Source: Callipepla californica brunnescens (lineage: Eukaryota; Chordata; Aves; Galliformes; Odontophoridae). From it: a stretch of 64,000 bases of DNA. A program made the translations under genes and the position numbers. The stretch spans positions 36,148,842-36,212,841 of the forward strand of contig JALIRH010000003.1 in the NCBI GenBank assembly GCA_023055505.1, written 5' to 3'. Below the pieces are notes generated by a model. It searched no databases. It worked only from the letters and a program-made list of their open reading frames with translations, and was not told where the DNA came from. Positions 22,381-37,300 of this stretch are shown here, piece by piece (the stretch's first letter is position 1; each line of letters opens with the position of its first letter).

Positions 22381-25300
22381 CTGCAAAAGCAAAAAGCATC
22401 AAATTGACTTTATAACCAACAACAGTAAGCAGAAAAAAGTGGAATTACAAAATAAATACAAACAAATTAATACATGAACTATGCTGTAGATAGGATTAAA
22501 GCAGAAGTAGTACATTAAAAGTCTTACTCTTGCTTACATTTCTTACCAGATTGTTTCATGTAATCTCAGCCATTATTTATAAGAGATTTTAGAGATTTTG
22601 CAGGCTTTTAAGAGGCTAAGTGTCTTCAAATAAATTGTTTCCAGAAGAAAGCAAAAAAAAAACAGGTCCAGAACCAAGACCTTCTCTGCATTCACTGCCT
22701 GTCTCTTCCTGCTTTACATGAGGAACCAGAGACCTTACAGGTGTGGTTTTCCAAGATGGAATAAGATGACGTAAGAGGACACCACCACTGAGTAACCACA
22801 GGAGTAACATTTTACCACCACCTATCCCCTTCTTCTTCTATTACCATCAGAATAAAAAATCATTATGTGAGGAAAAATGTGCCTATTAGATTAGCAAGGC
22901 TGGACTGGCTCGTAAAGCGAGGGAAGAACTACACAGCCAAATGGGGTAGACGAAATTAGGCAGCTAACAGCTGAATCACTACCGTAATGAAAATAAGTGT
23001 TCAAAAAAGAATTACGTACTTGCTTGCTTTCTTCACTTTTGATTTTGCAGGTCTACCTCTCTTCAATTTCTGCTTTCCCGTAGATTCTACGGGTTTGATA
23101 TCCTCCTCTTCTTTAGCCGGAAGTGCCTGCGTTAAAGCAACAAGAATGTTTTTAACATGCATGCACTCTTACACTTCTACAGAACACAAACATAGGTTTC
23201 TTTTAAGTAATTATAAAGTTACAATTTATAAAGGCATTACAGTTTCTCCCTGAAAAAATAAACTTTCCATCACAAATTACTGTATCATTCTAAAATTTAG
23301 AAATTAAAAACTAACATACCCCATAAATTTAAATTAAGTCAATATGCCCTCTGTCAAGCTGAGACAACACACAGATTCAAAATCCATTTTTGTAGCTGTT
23401 TTTCAAAAAGCAACAAACTTGTTTAGCTTATTAAAGTTCTCTTTTTAGATACACAAGGGCTGCTCTGAAAGTAATATTTCCTGTTTCATTAAGTTGGCCT
23501 ACAATGTCAGAGCCAGATGTTAGTAGCACGGGAGTAGAGGGTGAACCTTCCCACCAATACTCTATTTCATTTCGTTGCTGTGACAGATAGCAGCAAAGGG
23601 ACAGTCTGACAGAATAGTGTCTGACATGGAAGTACGTATGAAAGAAAAGTGTTACCAAATTCCTCCATGTGAAAAAAAATGGCACCCACTGACATTCTTC
23701 AAAGCTTCCTGAATGTTTCTGGAGAGCACACAGTGCACAGTGAAGCAGTGGGTGGTGCACTTCAGCAGTGACAACAGCAGGTCACCTCTGCTGGTGCAGA
23801 TTTTTACACGCATGGTAGGCAGGCTCTTATTCACTGCTGCCAGAAATGAATAGCTAATGGTGGTGACTATGATGACAAACAACGCACTGTAACTGTGAAT
23901 TCACTCTATTAAATAGCATTATTTTCCTGTCTGTGTCAGTTGTAGCTTCCATGGAAATAAACAGAAGTATTACTTTCAGAGCATCCTAGGTGTTTCCAAG
24001 GAAAAAGGCAAGGCATTGAGAAGTATATTTTAAAAGAGATATAGAGCAAAAGTAAAAAATGTGACAACTGCAGTTTTTACTCACCGGTTCTTCCACAGTT
24101 TGGGGAGTACTAGACAAATTTTTCCTCCTTGACCTCAAAAGAGGAGGTGAAAAGACAAATTGAGAAGACAAGTCTGGGTCTAAATCCTGCACATGTTGGT
24201 CTGCTTTTCCAGCTAAAACAACAATGAATCGTTAATATACATGTACAATATAAAGGACAAGGTTGTTAAATTACAGCTGAAAATCAACAGCACAACAGCT
24301 TCCTAAAATGAAGGGCCCAATCAAGTTTACAAACATTCGCTGTCAGCATACTTTTCCCTATTAATTGCCTCTTTGGATCCATTATTTTATAGTGAACCGT
24401 GATAAGACAGATAAGAGTAATGATTTTACAAAGTTAAATAGGTAATGCTCAATCAGCAGCCTGAAGTCCTCAAGAACATGGAGCTGTTGGAGCATGTCCA
24501 GAGGAGGGGCATGAAGATGATCAGAGGCCTGGAGCACCTCCCATGCAAGGACAGGCTAAGCGAGCTGCGTTTCTTCAGCCTGGAGAAGGCTCTTAGGAGA
24601 TCTTATGGTGGCCTTCCAGTACCTGAAGGGCCCACAGGAAACCTGGGGACGGACTTTTCATAAGGGCACATAGCAACAGGAGGACAAATGTATTTAAACT
24701 GGAAGAGCGTAGATTTAGATCAAATATTAGGAAGAAATTATTTACTGTGAGGGTGGTGAGACACTGAACAGGTTGCCCAGAGAAACTGTGGATGCCCCCC
24801 CCCCCCCGAAGATATTTAAGACCAGGATGGACAGGGCTTTGAACAACCTGGTCTGGAGGGAGTTGTCCCTGCCTATAGCAGGGGGCTGGACTAGACGACC
24901 TTAAAAGTCCCTTCCAGTGCAAACCATTCTAAGATTTTATAACATTTAAAAAATATATATTAATCATGCAGTTTAATATAAAAGAAGGCTTCAAGGTGAC
25001 CCTTGGATGAGGGTCACCTCATCCAAGGAGGTGAGAGTGGCCCTTTCTTATCTAAAGGCAAGCTACAGGAAAGAATGGGACAGTCTCTCAAGCAGAGTCG
25101 GTGGTGATAAGACAAGGGGAAATGGTTTTAAACTTAAAGAGCAGATTTAGGTTGGACATAAGGAAAAAGTCCTCTACAGTGAGGGTGGTGAGGCACTGTA
25201 ACAGGCTGCCCAGAGATGGGGTGGATGCCCTTTTCCAGGAGACATTCAAGGGCAGGCCGGACCAGGCTCTTAGCACCCTGATGTGGCTGAAGGTGTGCCT

Positions 25301-28300
25301 GCTCACTGCAGGGGAGTTGGACTAGATGGCCTCTAAAGGTCCCTTCCCACTCTAAGAATTCTATGATAAAGAACTGACTAGCAAATTATATTTCAGCAAT
25401 CACATAATTAAGCAGTTGTCTAGTCTGTTACAAAGATGCACTCATTCTCACTTATACTTCCAAATTATGTTCAGTTTTTGTCTTCTTAATTTCTCCACTG
25501 TGGAGGAAAGGTATGGCAATTACATTAACGGACATCCCTCAGTGTTCTTATTAGAAAAAAGTTTAGCTCACAAAAAAAAATTCAAATTAAACTTCACTCT
25601 ACTCAAAAAATGTCAGCCTCAACTCACTTGTTTCCAACACAACTAGCCAACCAGGCACGGAGTTAAGGTGGAATGCTGACTGTCAAATTTTTACTTTTGC
25701 ACACATACAAGTCTTACTATACTAAAAGCCACACTTGCAAGTCTGATGTATGTTGCTAACAACTGAGCAATAAACTACATTTTACACATGAACACGTTAC
25801 ACCTACCTTTGAATTTCTTTGTCAGCTTTGTGAGAGGAGGAGAGAAAAGAAAGGATTCTTTTTCCTCAATGTATAGCTCCTGATGCGTGCTAGTTTTACG
25901 AGATCTGTTTCTTGTAACGCGATCTGTTAAAGTTCTTGATGTTTCATTATATCCTGATGTGTTTATGCCTGTGAGCAACAAAGGACTGCCATCGGGTCCT
26001 TCAGGGAAGACTTCTTCCCCTGTGTTCTCCTCCAATATTGATGGCAATTGTCTCTTTCTGCCCCGACACCCTGACCTTCCTGTAGTCCTAGGTGTGGTTG
26101 GTTGCTCATTTGGCTGCTCAGATGTTCTTTCACTAGCATCTGTTTTTTCTGGTTTAGCATGTGTAACTTTCCTTGTTCTTCTCCTAGGAGTATCAAGGAT
26201 TTCCACTTGTCCACCTGAAGGCAGGTCTTCCTGAGCAGAGACAGATTCCATGTTCGCAGTAAGATTCTGTGCTGCCTTTCTAGCACTTCTTCTAGGAGTA
26301 ATAGGAAGTTTCAACTCTGTTTGAGGAAGCAACGATTTTGACAGATCAAGGTCAGAATTTTCAGAAATATCTGAGGAACTCGTTTTTCTTCTTCTGCCTC
26401 TTTTAGATGGCACAGGTAAGAGAAGTTGGTCACTAGGCTGTAGCTCTTGATCCATAATATTTTTAGCAAGTGGTGAACTACTGCTTTTTAATTTTCTTGC
26501 ACTTCTGCTGGGACTGGCTGCCATTTTTATCCGAAGATCAGTGCTACTCTGTCCAGTTTCATGATCTCCTGCTGAGCTTTTTCCTCCTCTAGTCCTTCGG
26601 GAAGTAGTAGAAGCAATAATGTTACCTTCAGCAAAAGACATTTCCTCGTTAGCATCTTCCAAGAGTTCAGATGCAGCTTTCTTTGCTCTCCTTAATTGTC
26701 TTGGAGTAGCAGCTATGGACTGTGTACTGCTGGACAATGTTTGCCCATCAGATTGGCTGCTTTCTACTTTTTCCAGATTAGTCTGTTTGGGCTTCCTACC
26801 TCTTCTCCTAGGGGTATCAGGGATTGCAAGTATTTGCTCATCTTGAGTATTTTCTACTGTCACAAGACTAGAAGTCTCAGATGCTTCCTTTGTTTTCCTG
26901 GTACTTCTTCTAGGAGACAGTCCAAACAGAACTGGCTTGTCTGTCTTCAACGCTTGTTGGTCATCTGCTGATTGAATAATTAGAGTTCTACGCAGCTGTC
27001 TCCTTGCACGTGTTCTAGGAGTGACAACATACTCTACTTGATGTATGCCGGTTTCATCATCTGCTCCCTCTGGCACAGTTGTTAAGGTAGTTTTTGACTT
27101 CTGAAATCTCGTTACCTTTCTGCCTATGCTTTCATGAATAGACTGTTCTACAACTTCAGATGTAAATTCTTTACTTCTTGTGTCTTTGATTACATCCAGT
27201 AAGTTCTCAGCAATAGCTACCTTAATGGGTTCAGGCACATATGGGAGTGACTCTGTGATATTTTGAGACTCCTGGTCATTAGTTACAGTAGACACTGAAT
27301 TTGTTACATGTTCTTCACTTTCAGTATTTCCTAAACTGTTCACAGGGTTTTCACCTGTTGCTATAACAGCTGTTTTAGAAGCATCTGCTATTGCAAGGTC
27401 ACCTATCTCCCCTTCACCTTCCTCTCCCTCCAACACTAAAGTAAAATTACTCTGAGATATGAAAAGTTCTCCATCTCCTTCAACTGCATAGCATTCACCA
27501 TCTTTATTATCAGGTAAATCATATGCAAACTGTTGCTCTATAGTGTCATAGTTGTACTGAAGATTGCCTGATGGATGTAGTTCACTACATGGAAATGTTT
27601 CAGGTGATTCTTCTGAGGCTTGTGGCTTGACTACAACTTCTTCAAGAACCTAAAGTTAAGAAGTCTGTTAATGCATTATTAATTTCCAGACTACCTACAA
27701 AATGAGCTAGATGAAAATAAGGACAGTATAACGTGTTTTACATTTTAAATCACCATTAAAAGTTAGAAACACAACATATCCTCTTCTAAAGTTTACACAT
27801 TTGAGCAACACAGAACACAACATTCCGTGTAGGCTATCACATACTCAATTTTTGGTTTATGGCTAAGAATTTGCCACCTTTCACAATCGAATGGAGCAGC
27901 TGTACACACAGTTGGCAGTAACCATCACATCTGCATCTGCATCTGCATCTAACTGTAAAATAAAATTATGCCCCCAAAGTTTAACATCTAGATTGCAATG
28001 CTTGAGCTTACAACAATTCATCCCTCAGTCAAAGTGGCTAAATATCACAACACAGGGATTCCGTAAAACAATGCATACTCTAAATAACCCCACCCTATTT
28101 TTTGTAGTTCTCTGTCCTGTAAAACTCTTTCCTTCTAGGTCCACATGAGATCCACAAGCTTTTATGCTGAGAGTAAATATAACAGAATACTGTTACAGAG
28201 AATGATCCTAATGGAAATTGTCACTATATTCAGTATGGTACTTTGAAGACATCCTACTAATCCAAATAACATAACAAAGAAGGCAACAAAATCATAAAAC

Positions 28301-31300
28301 TAGTGGGATCTTTGACCTTATTTCTGTGAAACTAATGCATCAGTTGTCTAGTTCAATGGAAGTGGTGGCAATTCTTAGCTCTCAAGGTGCTTGAAGCATT
28401 TTTGATCTAATTTTACTCTTCCTGTACTTCATCCTCAAAAACAGTTGTTCACAAATTCACATACTGACAAAAAGCAATTACAAGAATAACACAGAACTGC
28501 AAAGTCAGGGATAATTTTTTGCTCTGATATGATAGCTCTTATGAAAGTCCAGTACAGAGATATGATCACTTTTTCCTTTGATCTGAATGTCTGACTGCAA
28601 CCCTATATGTTTCATTTGAAAACCTGCAGGGAATATCTTTATGCTGACTGAAAATGGGAGTCCCAAACATACAAAAACAAAACAAAACAAAAAAACAAAA
28701 AACCCTGATCATTATTTTGGGAAAACTCAAAACCTCAAATGCTGCTGTGGTTTGCAACATAGCACTGACAACTTTTCACCTTGAAACATATTTAACTCAT
28801 TTAAATTATAAAAGCCGAAATCTTGGAAGGTTTGCTTCTGTGTTATGTTTACAGTAAACACAAATGAGAATTATGCTGTCTGCCCGTATTCGGTGAGCTT
28901 GAGTTAACCAGCTAAAGAAGATGAGATGTTCTTGTTTGTCTTCCAGTTGGGAAAAAAGGAAATAAAAAATCTGTCCTAAAATTTACTGCATGTTTTCTGC
29001 TTTGTTGAAAATGGGAGAATAATTCACTTACGTTAATTTCTTCAGTTCTAGGAAGACTGAGAGAAGCATGTATTTCCTCCTGTGGAGAAGGAGCACGTAC
29101 TTCAACTTCATTTTGTAGGTTATGTGCTTCAGGTAAATCAACAAGCTTTTCTTCAGGGCGATTTTCTGAATGGGTACTGACCATTTCCTCACTGTCAAGG
29201 ACACTTATCACAGCTGAAAGAGATTAATGTCATTTTAACTTAAGCATTAAACAAATCATACAGGTTTAAACAGCAGGAAGTAACAGAGGGAGTGTGAACT
29301 ATCAATAAATTTCTCCATTATGCCACACATATCTAAAACATGGATATTCCAGAACATGTTTTCCTCCAAAAGCTAGGAAGCAATCCCACAAATAAAATTA
29401 AATGTAAGAAGAGGAAATGAGCTGCCAGATCTACAGAGAGAAAGAAGAAAAGAAAGGGTGGCCAAACGACACACTGACAGCCTTAATGCTGTGAATATAC
29501 CATTGTTTTGATACAGTAACTCAAGAAGTAGGACCCACAGCAAAAAATTAAAAATGGTGTACAACATTAAAATAAAAATACTAAGGTATCCTAATAACAT
29601 TTTCTATTGTACCAGTTTTCTTAAGATCAGTAAGACAGACTACATTTTCTACAAGAACCTCCTCTGAAGAGTGTGTTGTCTACAGAGGTTAATGAAAATT
29701 AGCAGTAACAATCCTAATGATATTTCAGTCTGAGACATGCCTTGTGTCAGAATGAACTACCCATTTAGCTTCAGGAGTTTAGCTACCTTAGCTTATGTAA
29801 CACCTCCAACACACAATACCTACATTCACTGTCTGCCTCTGGGGATTCAGAGAGCTGTGGATTTGTTACAGTCAGTGCGTCTTTTTCTTCTGTTGTAGAG
29901 GACATTTTAGGCTCCTCATGGGCTGTTTCACTTCACAAACAGGAGAAAAACATAAGAAAGAAAAAGAGAAATTCATTATAAAGCTTCAGAACAGGCATTT
30001 AAAAGGTTTAACAAGGTATTCTCTCACTGTTTCAAAACACTGAAGAAAAGCTAGAAGCTCCGTAGGCAACGCACCTACATGCAATTTATAATTTATTTTA
30101 TGTAATGAATGAGGTACTTAACAGTCTTTCTAACCACCTAACACTGGTTCCATAATAAGAGAGGTGTATTAAATAATTACAAAATTGTCTTCTGCAGAAA
30201 GAACACAATTACCATAATGAATGTTTAGAACAAAATGAACAGAAGTTTTACCAGTTCAGGTTACTACATGAAATTAAGGGTACTACATTATTAGCATTCC
30301 TTCTTCGTCTCTTTAAAAGCAGTTCCAGGTGAGAAAACTATTTCTCTTTCCATGAACAAGTAGATGCTCAATAAAACCTCTTGTTATTTTGTTTTCTGCT
30401 TTTTTTTTTTTTTTTTTTTTGAATACTCAAGTGTACAAAGTAGCATCAGAAAGAATTCAAAGCCCAAAATAAACCCGATAAAGTCACAGGAACCTCAGGT
30501 GTTATTTTTCAGCTACTCAGTTTTTATACAGTATGTTCACGGTATCTACTTTGTAATCCTCGAAATGTGAAGAGGTTTACATGGCCTGTTGAATTCAGTA
30601 TCAAATATTTATCACAATACTTTGGGGTCTGCAACCATTTGAGAATGATGACAGCTAGTCAGTTTGAGCTACAGTCATGCCAAATTATTTATATTCAGAG
30701 ACAGAAAGGAATAAGAACTCCATTCAACATAGTAACAGAGAGAAGGGCCAATACCAAAATTATAATTTTGAACAGGAAAGCCAGCAGTCACATGTCATAC
30801 AACACCAAAGATGCATTTTATAAACTTACTCTTCTCTTGAAGTCCAAGAAGTAACAAGCTCATCAGCTTTAAACACTACGTTACTATCCTTGGGAAGGGT
30901 AGGACATTCAGGAGTTGTTTCTTCCAAAAATTCTGGAAAAACAGACAGATGAATGACTTCAGTGTTTTGCTAATTTTAGTAATTACTTCTAAAGTGTTTA
31001 TGTGGCTTTAAGAGAGCCTTTTATGTATTTCATCTGCAACAGTGATAAAACAAAATAGTGCTACCAAGTGCTCAAACGCACAGATCTGAATTCTTTCCAG
31101 CACAACAAAAGCAGTCTGCTGAATATTTTATGTCAAGAAAATGAAAAGATCATTGGTACTTTGTTAACTAGCTTTGGTAAGTTATACTGACCGAACACGT
31201 AAACACCTTTTGTTCTTAGAATTGTGTTTTGTTATTTTTCTTTGGATATTAATCTCATTTCAGCAATGCTGAAATAAGTCATTTCAAACGCTTACTCAAC

Positions 31301-34300
31301 TGTTTTTACCTTGACATTTCAGAATTTTTCTCTTTTTTTTTCCTCATTTCTACTTCCTGCTTCCTTCAGATCCAGCAATTATGTCTGCAGACAGTGCACA
31401 CACCTGGAATAATCTGCTAGCTCAGGCCAAACAAAAGCTATGCAGATTGCCCTCTAAGGCTTCCACAGTGCTGAAATTGGACAAGAGTATTTCTATCACA
31501 GTCCAGCAATGATGGTTTCTTTACAAGGTTATTCTTCAATGCCATCATTCTCAGTCCTTCATCACCAGCTGGTAAGTTACACTTCTTCCAGCCTGCCAGC
31601 CAGCAGATCTACTCACATGAACACATCCTAAGCAGCCTGGACAGATGTTAATATGTTGAATTGAGCTGAATTACTGTAGACCAACTGAAAAAGGTTTGGA
31701 AAAGGCTATAAGCTGTTGTGCCAGTAGACTGAGTACATACAGCTGTAACAAAAGGCAGACACTTGCAGACTTGTTTCAGAAGGAAACTATTTAAACAAAC
31801 AGTAACAAGAAGGTAAAAATTTATCTGGTCAGTTATCTAGCCTAGTCATATACTAAACCTACTGTTAAAAAATTAATATACACATAGAAGTACCCCTAGA
31901 ATAGAGAGCAAAGATCAAGTTTTCACGTTCTGTCCCTTTAACACCCATAACTAACTTCTGCATCTTAGCACCAAGCACACACAAGAAATGCTAGTCACAA
32001 TCTCAACACTCATCAGTACCAAGTTTTGCACTCATTAGTAATTAGCCTTTTGAAGACATTTGAAAAATTAATTAAGAAACTTTAAGTTATATGACAGAAC
32101 ATACCAGTTTCTTTTCCTAGTTCTGATGAATCTGTATGTTCTGCCTGGAAAAGTTTATCTTCAATTCTTTCATCCTCTTTTTCTGGCTCCTGAAAATCAG
32201 CAGATTCTTCAGTGAAAGAACTAGCTGGTTTAGCAGCTATGAAAATGACATCATCTTCAAAGTCACTAGGTGATTTTGCATCATGATACTCCAAAGTAGT
32301 TTGGTCTGACTTTACAGAGATGTTACTATTTTCTTTACTGACATCCATTTTCTCCAGACCATCTCCAGGAATGTTTTCTAAAGACTCTTCCATTTCAGCA
32401 TGATCATCTTCAGGATTGCTGAGGATAAAGAGGGATGCTTTATCTCTACTTTCAGACCAATCGTCCTCCATCAATCGACGGCAATGCTCAGATGGCGCTC
32501 CAGACTGTGCTTTAACATCTTCTGTTACCTTTTTAAAAAATTAAAAACAAAATAAAATTAAATCAGTAATACATATTAGCTTTTTGCCAAAGCAAGAAGT
32601 AAAGGGAAGTTTTTACTTTTTCCCCCCACATCAGTACTTGATGAGGTATGACAGGAAGGTTAACTAGCAATTCAGAACAACCACAGCTCCTAAAAACAGA
32701 AGTAAAAACAGTGAAGGCCACTAGTATTTATTATGAGTATGCTCCTGAAATGTCATATCTGAACGTCTAGCTATTTTTTTTGGTGACTAAATGCAAATAT
32801 GCCAATGCGTTTTGCAATGCAAATTCTCATTACAGTAAGTTTTGAGAAACTATCTATATAAAATTGTTTTATATAAAAGTTTATAAACTTTTAAGCATAA
32901 AAAAAAAGAGCTTTATATCAGCTTACCCCAACAGTCCACTTTGTGTTGGAGTTCACTTCCCTGAAAGATATTCTAGGCTCCTTTGCTCGTAGGGGAGGAG
33001 TAACTGATCGTCCTGGAGATGCTGAGGGAGTCGCTAGGGGTGTGGTGCGAAGGCTGGATCTGAGAATAGACTGAGGAGTGAACCCAGCAAAACCAGAAGC
33101 AGAAGATGATGTCACCAAAACTTTAGCTCTCTATGAAAAGAAGTTATTGTAAAATCAGTTATATCATTAAAAGGGAACATTTCACTTGCCAAAAGCAATA
33201 GTTTGAACTAAAACACAATTTGTACTAGCAGAGGACAAAATTTAACCTCCACATTCTCTTTTTCAAAAGCTAAAGACTGCTTTCTTTTCTTCTTTTTAAA
33301 CATAAATATAGAATGTTATCTTCCAACCTAATTTCCTGAAGAAACAAGCATTCAGCATCATCCTCTCTCCAATGTCATCTTGATGCCAGTAATTTCTGTA
33401 GCTTATGCCTCCTGCAAAGTTATTCTAGAATCACAGTAAACACTGCAGACAACCACAGCTGCTGCTATTTACTTAACTGGATTAAGAAACTGAAGCATAT
33501 ACACTCTGGCTTCCAGGTAGGCAAGTCAAACAGAGCTATGAAGCACTTAATGAGATGATCATGCTACAAAGCACATGTTTAAGTATGTATAATGAAAAGT
33601 CTAATTTTAACTAACTTCGTTCCACTCACTGCAATAAAAATAACCATTTCATTAGTTATTGAAGAAGATGTATAGTGCAATTTATTTAGAACTAAACTTC
33701 CAGTTCAAATGTCCTTCTTAAGACTTACTGATGGACTGTTTCCAGAAGCACTATACAATAACCATATGCAAAATACGCATTCAATACCACCCTGTGTTAA
33801 ACATCGTGAGTAAATTTTAAATCTCACAGGCTTTTGTTTTGTTTTGTGGGTTCTTACTCTTCAGTTTTTAAGTACCAACCTTAACCACAAGAGGAGTCTC
33901 CAGTAAATTCAGTTCTGACGCTCTTGAAAATTTTTTTTGTGAGGTGGAACCATGTATGTTTGATTTCAGTGAGCTGGATTCCATGTATGAAGTAGAAGCT
34001 AGGCATGGTGACTGCCAGCTATCATTCTGTGCTGGAGAACACGAAGGAACAGGACGAACCACCAAATCCAGCAATCTGTTAAGACACGCAATTTTAAACC
34101 ATAAGAATAAAAATCCATTTTGAGACAATAAATAACCAATATATACACTGGACAAGTGCATCTGCATTGTTGGGGCCGTGTATCAAGCCCTGGTCCAAGT
34201 AACCTGCATTGCATTTAATAACAGAAAGGAAAAACAAATTATTTCCAAAATCACTGCCTCTGAGACAAGAGCAATCCAATTTTACATTTACAAGTCTCAC

Positions 34301-37300
34301 GTCAAAAGAGAATTAATCTGCACTTCAAATTAGTTGAACCCCTACATTCATTTTTAGTAGACACAAAACTATGTGAGAACAGAACAATTTGAAAACACAA
34401 GAATTACACATCAATAACATATTATGAAGATATTTTAAATGTAGTATTACTAACTAAATTTAGTAGTGAATAGTAACTAATTCAGTAATACTACGATTAT
34501 TATTACTAACTTGCTACTTGTTAAGACAAAATGTACCTAAAACATAAATTACTTTTGGTATTTAGAACACAGACTACATAATACTTATTCCCAACCCCAC
34601 ATCTTTCAAATCTCCACTGTGGATCTACTATACCTGGGACATTTTCGTGAAAATTTTGTAACTGGTGTCCCAACAAATGCATCAGGCACCTCTGCATCAG
34701 GGAGAGGATGTGTTGTGACTGGAGGTTCTTCAACTCTGGGACAAGGATTAAAGGAAAAATGTAATTTACCTTCATTCCCCTTCCAGTCCAAATATATCTA
34801 AATTCAAGTTTATTTGATCACACCACTTACAAGTAAATAATTTGACAGCTACTACCACAGAATGGCCTGGGTTGAAAAGGACCTCAAAGATCTAGTTTCA
34901 ATGCCCCTGGCTTTGTGCGGGGTTGCCAACCACTAAACCAGGCTGCCCACAGCCACATCCAGCCTTGCCTTGAATGTCTCCAGGGATGGGGCATCCACAA
35001 CCTCTCTGCACAACCTGTTATAGTGCATCACCACCTGAGGGAAAAACTTCTCCTCACATCTAATCTAAATTTCCCATCTTAATTTAAAACCATTCCCCCT
35101 CATCCTACCACTATCAACCCATATTAACAGTTATTAATTACAGTTACAGTTAATTAGCCTCCTTTAAATTGTTTGTGATGCTCTTTTTAAGTAAAAAGGC
35201 TAATACAATGCCAAAAACAGACACAAAATGGTTAAGATTACTACTGGTTCACACAATCACATCTATCAAAATCTGTATACCAACAGAATGATGGCAATCA
35301 GTTTTCATTTCAGCTGTCATAAATTCTGTAAAACACATTTAACCAGTTAAGACCATCTTAACTGAAGAACTTTCTTGCCAAATATTACTTATGTGCTGAA
35401 TCTTTAATGCTGTACTTTGCATATCCAAAGCAGACAATACAAGCTTTATTTAGGCCCACATTTCCACTCAAACTCTAATAAAATTCAAATAGATGTTTGT
35501 CTCTCAGCCCAAACACATAGCTAAAGGCCACTTTGTTAGATGGCTTCTTACCTATCGCACTGTGAGAAACTGGTTTTCTGCTCATTTCCTACACACACTT
35601 CCCCAATTTTGAATAATACATTACTGATGAAAGTTGCCCTTGTATGCACATTTCCAGCGTTAGCTTGTTTTGCTACTGTTGATAATGGCTTTGGTCTTGA
35701 GACTGCAAAGGAAAAGGGGAGAAACATTATCCTTGTGTGATCAAAGTGGTGGTCAGCTGTCCATTATACTTCTTCCCCTAAGTTACCTTCTCTGAAGACC
35801 GAGGAAGGCAATCGGTAAGGCTTGGCTCTCTCTAAAGCCAACTTCCTTTGAACTCGAGGAAGGATCTTGCCATACTGGTCTAATATAGAATTTCTGGCAA
35901 CCGCTCTCTCTCTCAAGCGAGGATCACGATCATTCTGATAAAAGAGCAAAGCCAAAAGTTAACTAATTACGAAAAGCTCATTGTAGAGAATCTATGCTAC
36001 TCCAATTAGCGAGTACACTTCATCTACAGAGATATTAAAATACATTCATCAGCAAACACCAATTCCGCCTATTTTTAGCAAAGTGAATGACAGACTAGTC
36101 TAACAGCAATCTACAGTTTTTTCTTTTTTGCCAGCAATGAACTGCAGCCTGCTTCCCACACTTGCAGAGTCCAGAAATCCACACCTGGAGAAGTGACCTA
36201 CTGTTGTTATGGTGGTGTCACTGCTAGAAAAATACTGCCCATATAGTTCAATTCTCGCTGTTCAGCAAGCACTGATGACGCCAGTGAGTGCCATTCTTCA
36301 TGCAGAAAAGAATTCAATGACACACTTTTGCTTCACACATACTTCTATGTCAGATGCCTTTTTGTCAGCACCTCTCTACTGCCATCTGCCACATGGCAAC
36401 AAAACGTAAAGGAACACTGGTGGGAAGATTGGACCTCCACTGCCACGTCACCAACATTTGCTTGTGACATTGTGGACAAACACGATAAAACAGGAGGCAT
36501 AATTTTCAGAGCAGCCTTCCTATACTAATCAGATTCAAACTCTCTTAAATGGAGTCAGTCAGTCTGTAACTATTTGTAAGTTCATAAAGTAGCTTTACAT
36601 AAGTGAAATATTTTGGTCAACCTTCAGGTTTAGTTGTTACTCAAGGTTCAGAGACTTAATCCTTGTGTTTCAAATCATGTTATAATAAACAGTAAACAAC
36701 AAAAAAAACAAAGCAGGGTTTTTATGGAGTAATATCAAAAATAGTTAGCGAGTAATATAAATCTGTGTCCCTGGAGGGAACTTTTATGCTTACCATAAGA
36801 TTGACCTTCATTGAATGATTCAACTGCAGTGCTGGAATATAGTTGGCACGCTGTAGATGGTGGACTAAAAGAAATTCATGGTTTTGAACACCACCATTGG
36901 TCTGCAAGAACTTCTCCAAACACTCCTGTAAGAAACACATTACAAAAAACTACTATGATTCTGTCTCTCCTCTTTTTCAAAGAGATGATTAAGATATCTT
37001 TCTTGACCACACGTACCTGTTCTGTGTCTGTGAAAGGTAGCTTCAATAAATCTTCCATTAGTCCCATCTCCTGGCAGATTTCGTACATGTGTTTTAACAG
37101 TTCTTCTACATTTAACTTAGTGGAATGTTGTTGCAATAGGCTCCAAGCCTCCACCATGCACCTGGAATTAATTTTTGAGATGTAAAGGAATAACAATAAA
37201 TAGCCAAAAAGATGCCCAAAAATTGCTGTATATTGAAAGGTTAAAAGTGACAGTGATTTGTATTACTTGTTAGTGTTCAGATATGGTGGGAAGGTGGAGA

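Noticed and set aside
22616..22810. 64-residue minus-strand open frame in the last AHCTF1 intron
   Set aside because: The phase of the flanking exons already matches (two bases plus one base), and no acceptor/donor pair would insert this segment in frame convincingly.
24788..24801. C homopolymer
   Set aside because: Lies inside a CR1 copy and is most simply a slipped C run in the repeat.
34852..35115. Possible small ncRNA because of internal short inverted repeats
   Set aside because: The sequence is a CR1 3' fragment; its structure is typical of that repeat.
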